Part shown: positions 7,503-12,634 of the stretch, piece after piece | How the letters are laid out: each line of letters opens with the position of its first letter | How positions within the stretch are numbered: position 1 is the first letter of the stretch | Assembly (NCBI GenBank): GCA_020062525.1 | Contig: JAGUWE010000032.1 | Location: forward strand, 1 to 12,634 | Direction: 5' to 3' | Length of the DNA stretch: 12,634 nucleotides | DNA from: Patescibacteria group bacterium | GTDB taxonomy: Bacteria > Patescibacteriota > Patescibacteriia > JAACEG01 > JAGUWE01 | Position numbers and translations under genes: made by a program | Notes under the pieces: generated by a model | Told to the model about the DNA's origin: nothing | The model's database searches: none | What the model saw: only the letters and a program-made list of their open reading frames with translations

Positions 7503-9524
7503 TTAATACCTATAGGGGGTTATCCGATAAATCCGAATAAACTCATGGTGGTCTTGGACTTGAAAAACTAAAGCTAAATTGTTATTAGCCAAACACTTCT
7601 CCTCTAAATCTTTGGGCCACGAATTATCAATATAAATATATTTATATTGCAAAACTCTTAGATCTTCTGGCAAGCAGGTTTGAATTAAATTTTTATAATT
7701 TTGAGCCTCAATCGCTGGCACAGGACGATTAATAGTATAATGATAAGCAGGGGCAAAACGACCAAATAAAACAACGAAGTGCTGATTAATGGAAGTATAG
7801 GGTCTTTCTTCTAAATCAGCGACAAAGAACCAATCAGTAATATCTGTATTTTTAGAAATCCAAAATTCGGCTCGCTTTTCCAAAGAACTCATTGGCTCTT
7901 TGGGATAAGCAGCAAATAAAACCTGACGCTCTTTGGAAATTTTTCCTAAAGGTAAAATTAAATATACTAACTGAAAAATTAAACCATTCAAAACCATTAA
8001 AATAAAAACTAATTTAATCAGCCAAAGCCAGTGCTTCTTTGGCTTCAATTCAAAATAAAATTTTACTAAATAAAGACTTGTTACTAAAGCAAAAAAGGCG
8101 CTGGCTAAATAAAAAAAATGTAATAACTCCCTGGGGTAAAGATAATAAACGATAAAAGGGCTTAAAAAAGAAATTAAAGGCACAAAAAACAAAAGAAAAA
8201 AAAATTCTTTTGGCACTCTTTTTTTTAAGAAAAAAATTGCTGGCAAAAATAATAATAAAGGAAAGCCAAAATTTATTAAAATTTTTCCGAAAGTGAATTT
8301 AGCTTCAGGGGAAGAAACAATATTGTGAGTAAGATCCCCTTGGCTTGGTTCACTCTTCAAGGAAAAAAGAGGCATAAATCTTTCTAAATGTGATAAAACA
8401 CCGCCTTGCCAATAAGCTAACATAGCGGCTATTAACAAAAAAAATAATAAACCTAATAAAAAATCTCTATTGAATGGCTTGGTTGGTTTTTTGAGAGAAA
8501 ATCTTTGCCAGATTCTTTTTGCCAAACCCGCTAAAAAAATTCCAACAAGAACAATAAAAATTACCACAAAATAAATTTCTTGACACAAAGCTAAAAAACC
8601 AAAAATTAAACCTCCAATTAAAGCAAAACGGGGCCAAGAAATTTTTCTTTGCAGGAAAAGTAAAAAAAGAAGCAAAATCACTAAAATCACTGTGAAACCG
8701 AAGGCAGGACTATGATTAAAAATACGATCAATCAAAGGATTAGTCAATTTCCCGCTTGGAATAGATGACAACAACTTGAAAGGATGATCTATGGGCATAC
8801 CCCCAATAAACTTTTGATATAAAACCCGGGCAAAAGGAAAGACCGTAAGATAGTTTAGTCCACCGGCGTATAAAAGACCAAAGGCACCGACTAATGCTTG
8901 CCAAAAATTAGGCCAAAACTGCCAGATTAAAATAAAAGCCAAGAGAAAAATCAGAAAAGAAAATAAAGCGGTCTGTAAATCATAACCTAACCAATAAGGA
9001 AGGCCGGTAGTGGAATATAAAATTGCTGAAAATAGATCAACTGCATAATGATAAGCTAAAGGAGCAAGAGGACCAGTAGGATCTCGGGGAGGAAAATTAC
9101 CATGAGCCATCAAAGAGGCACTGGGAATATGCCAGGGTTGAGAGTCATCCCTCTCCAAAGTTCGCAGAGCAATTAAGCCCTGGATTAGAGCAATTATAAA
9201 AGCAACAAGTAAAACTATTTTTATTTGTTTGGAAGAAAATAAAAATTTTTCTCGTTCCTCTGGCTGGCTACTCTTTCTTTTTTGATATTTAAAAAGTATC
9301 AAGCCACTTATTAAAAATAATAAAAAAACCAACCAAAAACTTAAAGGTGGTTTAATTAAATAAGAAGCTAAATTAACAAAAAAATTATAACCAATGATTC
9401 CTAAGGTCAATCCTAACAGGCCACTTACTAAACGATTCTGCCTGGGAATATACCAATTTGCAAATTGATAACCGGCAAAAGCTAAAACAATAAAAAATAA
9501 AATTAATTTTAATAAAATAAACAT
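7503..9524 (-). CDS. Large multi-span membrane protein, putative GT-C glycosyltransferase
   Basis: The 673-residue product has about 12-14 membrane spans up to residue ~525 and an external-type C-terminal domain of ~150 residues. After the third or fourth span lies ERDDSQPWHIPSAS (124-137), followed by HGNFPPRDP (141-149) and LAYHYAVDL (156-164). A loop with Asp-Asp and a nearby His, then a PP-DP element and YHY, is what DUF2298/YYY-like and other GT-C proteins show at the catalytic loop. D126/D127 are the likely key residues. The C-terminal domain ends YKYIYIDNSW...FIRIYRI, as in related membrane glycosyltransferases, and has two Cys (617, 643) that could form a disulfide outside. It differs clearly from the neighbouring GT39-like protein, so the pair may add two different sugars. 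The gene starts 35 bases after the GT4 stop without a Shine-Dalgarno motif. The exact family is uncertain. Confidence 0.65.
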   Translation of the reverse strand: MFILLKLILFFIVLAFAGYQFANWYIPRQNRLVSGLLGLTLGIIGYNFFVNLASYLIKPPLSFWLVFLLFLISGLILFKYQKRKSSQPEEREKFLFSSKQIKIVLLVAFIIALIQGLIALRTLERDDSQPWHIPSASLMAHGNFPPRDPTGPLAPLAYHYAVDLFSAILYSTTGLPYWLGYDLQTALFSFLIFLLAFILIWQFWPNFWQALVGAFGLLYAGGLNYLTVFPFARVLYQKFIGGMPIDHPFKLLSSIPSGKLTNPLIDRIFNHSPAFGFTVILVILLLFLLFLQRKISWPRFALIGGLIFGFLALCQEIYFVVIFIVLVGIFLAGLAKRIWQRFSLKKPTKPFNRDFLLGLLFFLLIAAMLAYWQGGVLSHLERFMPLFSLKSEPSQGDLTHNIVSSPEAKFTFGKILINFGFPLLLFLPAIFFLKKRVPKEFFFLLFFVPLISFLSPFIVYYLYPRELLHFFYLASAFFALVTSLYLVKFYFELKPKKHWLWLIKLVFILMVLNGLIFQLVYLILPLGKISKERQVLFAAYPKEPMSSLEKRAEFWISKNTDITDWFFVADLEERPYTSINQHFVVLFGRFAPAYHYTINRPVPAIEAQNYKNLIQTCLPEDLRVLQYKYIYIDNSWPKDLEEKCLANNNLALVFQVQDHHEFIRIYRITPYRY

Positions 9525-9559
9525 TTTTTAACAATAACTAAAAAAAATAAATGAGGTCT

Positions 9560-10840
9560 TTATGTGCCGCGCTCATTAGGCATAGGGTTTACTAACTTTT
9601 CCATCAAAGTTAAAGAACGCTCGGCTTGATCTTGAATTAAAAATTTTTCTTTTAGACGTTCGTATCCCTTTTCGCCAAAATTTTTAGCTTTTTCAGTGTT
9701 GCTTAATAAATCAATTATCTTTTCGGCTAATATTTTAGTATTAAAAGGATTAACGATGTAACCGGTAACATTATCTTCCACCACCTCCGCCACGCCACCA
9801 AAACAAGTGCCAATTACTGGTTTTTTAAAAGCCATAGCTTCTAAACTAACCAGACCAAATGTTTCAAAAAAAATTGAAGGCACAACCACTAAATCAGAAA
9901 GTTGATAGTAAGTGCTTAAATCTTCTTGCCCCAACCAGCCAGTGATTATAATGACATTATCTTCCACTCCAATTTTTTTAGCATAATCTAATAAAAAATT
10001 AATATAGCCTCCTTTTTTACCTAAAATTAGCAGTCGAACTTCAGGCACTTTTTTGACTATTTGGGATAAGGCCTGAATTAAAAGTTTGCCTCCTTTACCT
10101 GAATGTTGTCGACCAACCAATAAAACAATTTTTTTATCGCGAAGATTAAATTTCTGAATTAATAAATGCGGCTGAGTTTTAATCTGATCAAATTCTTCCA
10201 AAGGCAAACCATTATAAATATAATCATCAACTGGTATTTTGTTAACCCTTAACAGTTCATAATGAGATTTACTAACCGCTAAAATCAAATCAACATAACC
10301 TTTTAAAAAATATCTGATCAATAAATTTCTTAAGGGGAAATATCTAAATCGTTGGCAGATCAAACAATTGAAACTTTTTTTTTGATAATCAACTTTAGGT
10401 CTATCGGCAAGATTGTCTGGGTCAAGATAGCAAGTAAATTTCTGATAACAAAAAGGCATTGCATCGTGAACTGTTAAAACAATAGGAATGCCTAACTTTT
10501 TTATTATTTTGAAAGAATAATAAGAAAGACCTGAATGAACATTGTGGGTATGAACAATATTTGGTTTTTCTTTTTTAATAATTTCTTTTATTTTACCTAC
10601 AACTTGCCAATTGATAATTCCCCAATAAGCCCGCAGGCGCATTGGCAAGTTGGTAAACAAACGATAAATTGTAAAATTTTGCTCAAAAAAAATTCCGGCT
10701 GATTTTTTTTGACCAACGGTCGTAACCGCCACAACCCTCTGACCCCGCCGGCTATATTCTTTAGCCAAGCGATAGGCAACGGTCTCAGCCCCTCCCCCGC
10801 CGTAAGGCGGAAATGTGTCGCTTAGAATTAAAATTTTCAT
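9560..10840 (-). CDS. Glycosyltransferase family 4 (GT-B fold, retaining)
   Basis: The 426-residue product has an N-terminal acceptor domain opening with SDTFPPYGGGGAETVAYRLA (7-26) and VHTHNVHSG at 96-104. The C-terminal donor domain runs from about residue 235 to 400, with VGRQHSGKGGKLLIQAL at 242-258. The family EX7E motif is E326 and E334 in FFETFGLVSLEAM, followed by GGVAEVVEDNVTGYIV. Length and layout are typical of cytosolic GT4 enzymes that extend undecaprenyl-diphosphate-linked glycans from nucleotide sugars. C131, C137, C159 and C162 (pattern C-x5-C, C-x2-C) lie in the inserted region after VHDAMPF. A Cys set at this place recurs in one GT4 subgroup and might bind zinc. It is the first gene of the promoter-driven unit; the predicted transcript starts about 3 bases before the ATG. 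The donor sugar cannot be told. Confidence 0.9.
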   Translation of the reverse strand: MKILILSDTFPPYGGGGAETVAYRLAKEYSRRGQRVVAVTTVGQKKSAGIFFEQNFTIYRLFTNLPMRLRAYWGIINWQVVGKIKEIIKKEKPNIVHTHNVHSGLSYYSFKIIKKLGIPIVLTVHDAMPFCYQKFTCYLDPDNLADRPKVDYQKKSFNCLICQRFRYFPLRNLLIRYFLKGYVDLILAVSKSHYELLRVNKIPVDDYIYNGLPLEEFDQIKTQPHLLIQKFNLRDKKIVLLVGRQHSGKGGKLLIQALSQIVKKVPEVRLLILGKKGGYINFLLDYAKKIGVEDNVIIITGWLGQEDLSTYYQLSDLVVVPSIFFETFGLVSLEAMAFKKPVIGTCFGGVAEVVEDNVTGYIVNPFNTKILAEKIIDLLSNTEKAKNFGEKGYERLKEKFLIQDQAERSLTLMEKLVNPMPNERGT

Positions 10841-10849
10841 ATCATAAAA

Positions 10850-10878
10850 ATTATAACAAAGCTAATAAAAAATGCCAA
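10850..10878 (-). promoter_or_regulatory. Strong sigma-70-type promoter of the glycan operon, nearly leaderless
   Basis: On the minus strand TTGGCA (10873-10878) is followed by exactly 17 bases and TATAAT (10850-10855). A TG one base before the -10 makes it an extended -10. With the usual start about 7 bases past the -10, transcription begins near 10843, and the GT4 ATG begins at 10840. The mRNA would have a leader of about 3 bases. The -35 hexamer is the outer end of the left arm of the inverted repeat. This is the best promoter seen in the window. Confidence 0.7.
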
Positions 10879-10913
10879 GATTAGTAAATTTTCACACTTG
10901 TTTAGTCCTAACC

Positions 10914-10983
10914 GTCATGCTGAACCCCGTAATTGTCATCCTGAACTTGATTCAGGATCTACGGGGCAGGCTTATTTCAGCAT
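10914..10983. repeat. Triple nested palindrome (GTCAT...TTCAGCAT)
   Basis: Three stems lie one inside another: ATGCTGAA (10917-10924) with TTCAGCAT (10976-10983), CCCCGT (10925-10930) with ACGGGG (10961-10966), and ATCCTGAA (10938-10945) with TTCAGGAT (10951-10958) around a CTTGA loop. The inner unit starts with its own GTCAT (10935-10939). This reads as one common GTCATCCTGAA...TTCAGGATCT palindrome sitting inside the loop of a second one. Confidence 0.7.
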
Positions 10984-10990
10984 CTCAGAG

Positions 10991-11011
10991 ATCCCGAAAT
11001 AAATTCGGGAT
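10991..11011. repeat. Perfect 8-base palindrome ATCCCGAA/TTCGGGAT
   Basis: ATCCCGAA (10991-10998) and TTCGGGAT (11004-11011) pair across the five-base loop ATAAA and are followed by GAC, giving the ATGAC end. From general knowledge, very similar GATCCCGAAATAAATTCGGGATGAC-like strings are scattered between genes in many unrelated bacteria. Confidence 0.7.
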
Positions 11012-11024
11012 GACAAAAGGGAAT

Positions 11025-11060
11025 GAGATTGCTTCGCTCCTTTCAGTCGCTCGCAATGAC
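11025..11060. repeat. Interspersed repeat GAGATTGCTTCGCTCC...CGCTCGCAATGAC
   Basis: The string from GAGATTGCTTCGC to CGCTCGCAATGAC has ATTGC (11028-11032) facing GCAAT (11053-11057) and CG-rich inner parts. Its GC content stands out from the AT-rich surroundings. From memory, this repeat (on the other strand GTCATTGCGAGCG...GAAGCAATCTC) is one of the most widely scattered bacterial intergenic repeats. Confidence 0.65.
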
Positions 11061-11108
11061 AAGAAGGAAGAAAATTTACTAATTTTGGCTAAACCGGCGA
11101 TATTCTTC

Positions 11109-11855
11109 TTAAATAAAATATTCTAATACCTGACTGTTAGTGAAATAAAGGACTTCTTTTTTGTCGGCAATATATTTTAAAATTTCTTCTAAATCTTGCC
11201 AAAGATTGTATTTTTCAAGTTCTGCAGAGTGACCCCAAAGATGCCAGATGCCGCCCTTCTTGACTACAAAATCAAAACTGCTTTTGGCTAAGGACCGCCA
11301 ATTTAAAAAACATTTTAGAGGCAAATTTAACTTTCTAATCCCAGAAAAATTATTGATGAGAGAATCAAATAAATGCCTTGTCAAGTGAAAATGTTTGGCA
11401 TCTCTTTTTCGCAGTGGAAAAGGATAAATTTGTAAAGTCGTGTCAAACTCAAAAAAATCTCTCGGCTCTAAGATAACAAACTTCTCAATTGTCCTTGCGC
11501 CCAAAAAGCCAGCTTCTTTAACTAAGTCCTTAATCTCTTGATTAAATAAGCCGTAGGGATAAGAAAACATTTTAATTTCTTTACCAACAACTTTTTCTAA
11601 ATAATCCTTTCCTCCTTTAATTTCTTCACGTGCCTCACTCAATGAAATTTCAGTCAGTTTGGGATGAGTTAAAGTATGGACTCCTACCTCCTGGCAAGAA
11701 CTTATTTCTTGAATTTCCCGGGCAGGAGTTTCGTATTGATTAAATTTAGTTAAATAAAAAGTCCCTTTAATATTATATTGATTTAAAAGTTTGGCTAATT
11801 TGAGGTTTTGGGGATGATTATCGTCCCAACTCGTAGTAACAATAATTTTATTCAT
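11109..11855 (-). CDS. Polysaccharide deacetylase family protein (CE4/NodB fold), cytosolic
   Basis: The 248-residue product has the NodB motifs in order. Motif 1 is SWDDNH at 9-14, with D11 and D12 as the catalytic and metal-binding aspartates. Motif 2 is HTLTH with metal ligands H60 and H64, motif 3 is FSYPYG at 97-102, and near the end is WHLWGHS at 204-210 with H205 and H209. Asn replaces the usual Gly of the DDG motif. The form WDD-HP...LAKLLNQYNIKGTFY is shared by a subgroup found in sugar loci. There is no signal peptide or membrane span, so it should work in the cytosol on a sugar precursor or lipid-linked intermediate. It removes N- or O-acyl groups; the substrate is unknown. Its ATG overlaps the methyltransferase stop by 8 bases (ATGAATAA), which implies coupled translation. 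Confidence 0.85.
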   Translation of the reverse strand: MNKIIVTTSWDDNHPQNLKLAKLLNQYNIKGTFYLTKFNQYETPAREIQEISSCQEVGVHTLTHPKLTEISLSEAREEIKGGKDYLEKVVGKEIKMFSYPYGLFNQEIKDLVKEAGFLGARTIEKFVILEPRDFFEFDTTLQIYPFPLRKRDAKHFHLTRHLFDSLINNFSGIRKLNLPLKCFLNWRSLAKSSFDFVVKKGGIWHLWGHSAELEKYNLWQDLEEILKYIADKKEVLYFTNSQVLEYFI

Positions 11856-12465
11856 ATTTTTCAGCTATGACAAAACTGTTGGAATAAATAATTTTCCCTT
11901 TAGATAATTTATCTAAAATCTTAGAAATTTTTAATAAATACCTGGTGGCTCTTTCTTGTAACTTAGATTTTCTTTTATAAGGATTAAGATAGGTAAAACG
12001 GAACAGATCGGCCAGGACCGTATAATTACCGCCATAAGTACCAGATTCAATTATTTTAAAGCCGCTATCTTCAAATATTGAAATAAGACCCTGCTTTGTG
12101 AAGCGAAAAAAATCAGAAGGATCAGCATGATAAGGAATAAGAAAAGGTACCGTCACAATGCAAATTCCATCAACTTTTAATATTCGATTAATTTCTTTTG
12201 CTACCAACCAAGGTTTTTGAATGTGTTCTAAAACTTGAGAACAAATAATTGTTTCGAATTCTGCGTCTTGAAAAGGAGAGCTTAAAATATCGCCTACAAC
12301 ATCGATATTGGGCCCGGCAACCATATCAAAGGCAACATATTCACTAGTTAATGGCGCGATAATTTTTTTATATTTAGCCGTCCCAGCTCCAAAATCTAAC
12401 GTCTTGCCCTTAACATACTTAGCGCAATATTTTATTACTTCCCTGGTTTGTTGGAGTTGTAGCAT
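11848..12465 (-). CDS. Class I SAM-dependent methyltransferase
   Basis: The 205-residue product is a compact Rossmann-fold methyltransferase. The SAM-binding motif is LDFGAGTAKY at 23-32, the acidic residue after strand 2 is D47 in AFDMV, D59 follows in VVGDIL, and the strand-4 region is TIICSQVLEHI (72-82) with LKVDGICIVTVPF after it. PSDFFRFTKQGL at 116-127 is typical of Methyltransf_11-like enzymes coded in polysaccharide loci. It probably methylates a sugar hydroxyl or other small precursor; the target cannot be read. ATG at 12465 is preceded by AT-rich sequence without a Shine-Dalgarno motif. I saw no convincing promoter in the 88 bases before it, only a TTGAAA without a good -10 at the right distance. 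It overlaps the deacetylase start by 8 bases. Confidence 0.85.
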   Translation of the reverse strand: MLQLQQTREVIKYCAKYVKGKTLDFGAGTAKYKKIIAPLTSEYVAFDMVAGPNIDVVGDILSSPFQDAEFETIICSQVLEHIQKPWLVAKEINRILKVDGICIVTVPFLIPYHADPSDFFRFTKQGLISIFEDSGFKIIESGTYGGNYTVLADLFRFTYLNPYKRKSKLQERATRYLLKISKILDKLSKGKIIYSNSFVIAEKYE

Positions 12466-12539
12466 AAATTAGAAGTTTTCTTTTATTAAACTTATCTTAT
12501 AATTAAAATTTTTTCAACTCTTTGCTTTCTTTTGAAAAG

Positions 12540-12588
12540 AGGATTTAGAAATTTCAGGTTTTTAAGGATTTAGAAATTTCAGGTTTTT
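12540..12588. repeat. 25-base tandem duplication
   Basis: The unit AGGATTTAGAAATTTCAGG plus five T occurs at 12540-12563 and again, identical over 24 bases, at 12565-12588, giving a period of 25. Since 25 is not a multiple of three, it shifts the reading frame of the minus-strand gene at the edge. Perfect identity suggests a recent slippage event. Confidence 0.9.
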
Positions 12589-12634
12589 GAATAACGAAAG
12601 GTCTTCTCCAAGGGTGGTCCGGAAGGGGTTTGTA
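12554..12634 (-). CDS. C-terminal end of a gene entering from the right, possibly a transposase
   Basis: From the edge the minus strand reads YKPLPDHPWRRPFVIQKPEI and then SKSLKT to TGA at 12554-12556. The composition is protein-like, and a P-x-x-HPWR(R/K) element near the C-terminus is what I remember from DDE/integrase-core (IS481-like) transposases. With only 26 residues this is a weak assignment. The tandem duplication lies across the end of the frame. If one copy is removed in silico, the frame runs on as SKSSFQKKAKS before another TGA, so the visible end is probably a frameshifted, slightly shortened one. It is the only TGA stop in the window. A different gene family is possible. Confidence 0.4.
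   Translation of the reverse strand, partial: YKPLPDHPWRRPFVIQKPEISKSLKT

Larger units (their letters stand above)
10867..11090 (-). terminator. Possible long-stem terminator of the methyltransferase-deacetylase transcript
   Basis: In minus-strand RNA the right arm (11090-11071) pairs with the left arm (10892-10873), and six U residues follow immediately (10872-10867). The right arm begins 18 bases after the deacetylase stop. The opposite strand has no T-run after its stem, so the signal has one direction and matches the genes. The arms are 178 bases apart, long for an intrinsic terminator, although internal hairpins would shorten the distance. The same bases form the -35 of the next promoter. 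Confidence 0.35.
10873..11090. repeat. Composite palindromic intergenic repeat block with inverted arms (MITE-like)
   Basis: Left arm TGCCAAGATTAGTAAATTTT (10873-10892) and right arm AAAATTTACTAATTTTGGCT (11071-11090) are inverted copies identical at 18 of 20 positions. They enclose three smaller palindromic units: 10914-10983, 10991-11011 and 11025-11060. The internal part begins with GTCAT (10914) and has ATGAC at 11010-11014 and again at 11056-11060, an end pattern common to widespread bacterial intergenic palindromes. No coding capacity and no clear target-site duplication are seen. The block fills most of the 268-base gap 10841-11108. A plus-strand frame of 84 codons across it is a by-product of the repeats. 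Confidence 0.65.

Noticed and set aside
7187..7540. Plus-strand frame of 117 codons across the gap between the two GT-C genes
   Set aside because: Its Lys/Asn-rich product is the mirror of AT-rich membrane-protein coding sequence on the minus strand; both flanking genes account for the DNA.
9541..9577. Possible terminator after the GT4 gene
   Set aside because: The stem AATGAG/CTCATT has only six pairs with a 16-base loop, although a run of eight T follows; too weak to call, and the next gene is 35 bases away in the same direction.
10597..10779. Minus-strand frame of 60 codons inside the GT4 gene
   Set aside because: It is an out-of-frame shadow of the N-terminal domain of a typical GT4 enzyme.
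10873..11090. CRISPR array in the repeat-rich gap
   Set aside because: The repeats are different palindromes in inverted order, without equal units or regularly spaced spacers, and no cas gene is near.
10872..11126. Plus-strand reading frame of 84 codons
   Set aside because: It runs through the palindromic repeat block; its residues are translations of repeats and it overlaps the deacetylase 3' end.
12466..12553. Promoter for the methyltransferase gene
   Set aside because: TTGAAA and TATAAG are present on the minus strand, but the spacing between them is about 10 bases; no pair with acceptable spacing was found.

Overview
The window is AT-rich DNA whose genes lie almost entirely on the minus strand. 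They make up most of a surface-polysaccharide or glycoprotein locus of a bacterium. AT richness, very tight gene packing, TAA at all nine internal stop codons, almost no Shine-Dalgarno motifs and the gene types would suit a candidate-phylum lineage (Patescibacteria/CPR-like). No marker gene is present, so the taxonomy is a guess. GC content was judged by eye.

Layout from left to right. Positions 1-123 (+) hold the last 40 codons of a polyprenyl-phosphate sugar transferase, the type of enzyme that starts a lipid-linked glycan. Its probable intrinsic terminator (153-184) lies inside the 3' end of the convergent minus-strand gene; the two stop codons are one base apart. Then, all on the minus strand, come two tandem B12-binding radical SAM genes (125-1573, 1580-3025), an O-antigen ligase/polymerase fused to a TPR domain (3043-5415), a previously uncalled 58-residue membrane miniprotein (5400-5576), two large multi-span GT-C-like membrane proteins (5581-7467, 7503-9524) and a GT4 glycosyltransferase (9560-10840). 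A strong promoter at 10850-10878 lies so close to the GT4 start codon that the transcript would be almost leaderless.

The 268-base gap 10841-11108 holds a composite block of intergenic palindromes. It is bounded by 20-base inverted arms that match at 18 positions. The arm next to GT4 supplies the promoter's -35 box and is followed, in the direction of transcription, by six U residues, so it may also end the upstream transcript. Upstream are a polysaccharide deacetylase (11109-11855) and an overlapping SAM methyltransferase (11848-12465). At the right edge (12554-12634, minus) is what looks like the C-terminus of another gene, possibly a transposase, cut short by a 25-base tandem duplication.

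Working model (inference): the sugar transferase loads the first sugar on undecaprenyl phosphate. The GT4 enzyme extends it, and the methyltransferase, deacetylase and radical SAM enzymes decorate the sugars or the lipid. The GT-C proteins add sugars from lipid-phosphate donors on the outer face, and the Wzy/WaaL-type protein polymerises the glycan or transfers it to its final acceptor. The parts belong to known families; the less familiar items are the miniprotein, the paired B12 radical SAM enzymes in this setting, and the terminator/promoter repeat block.
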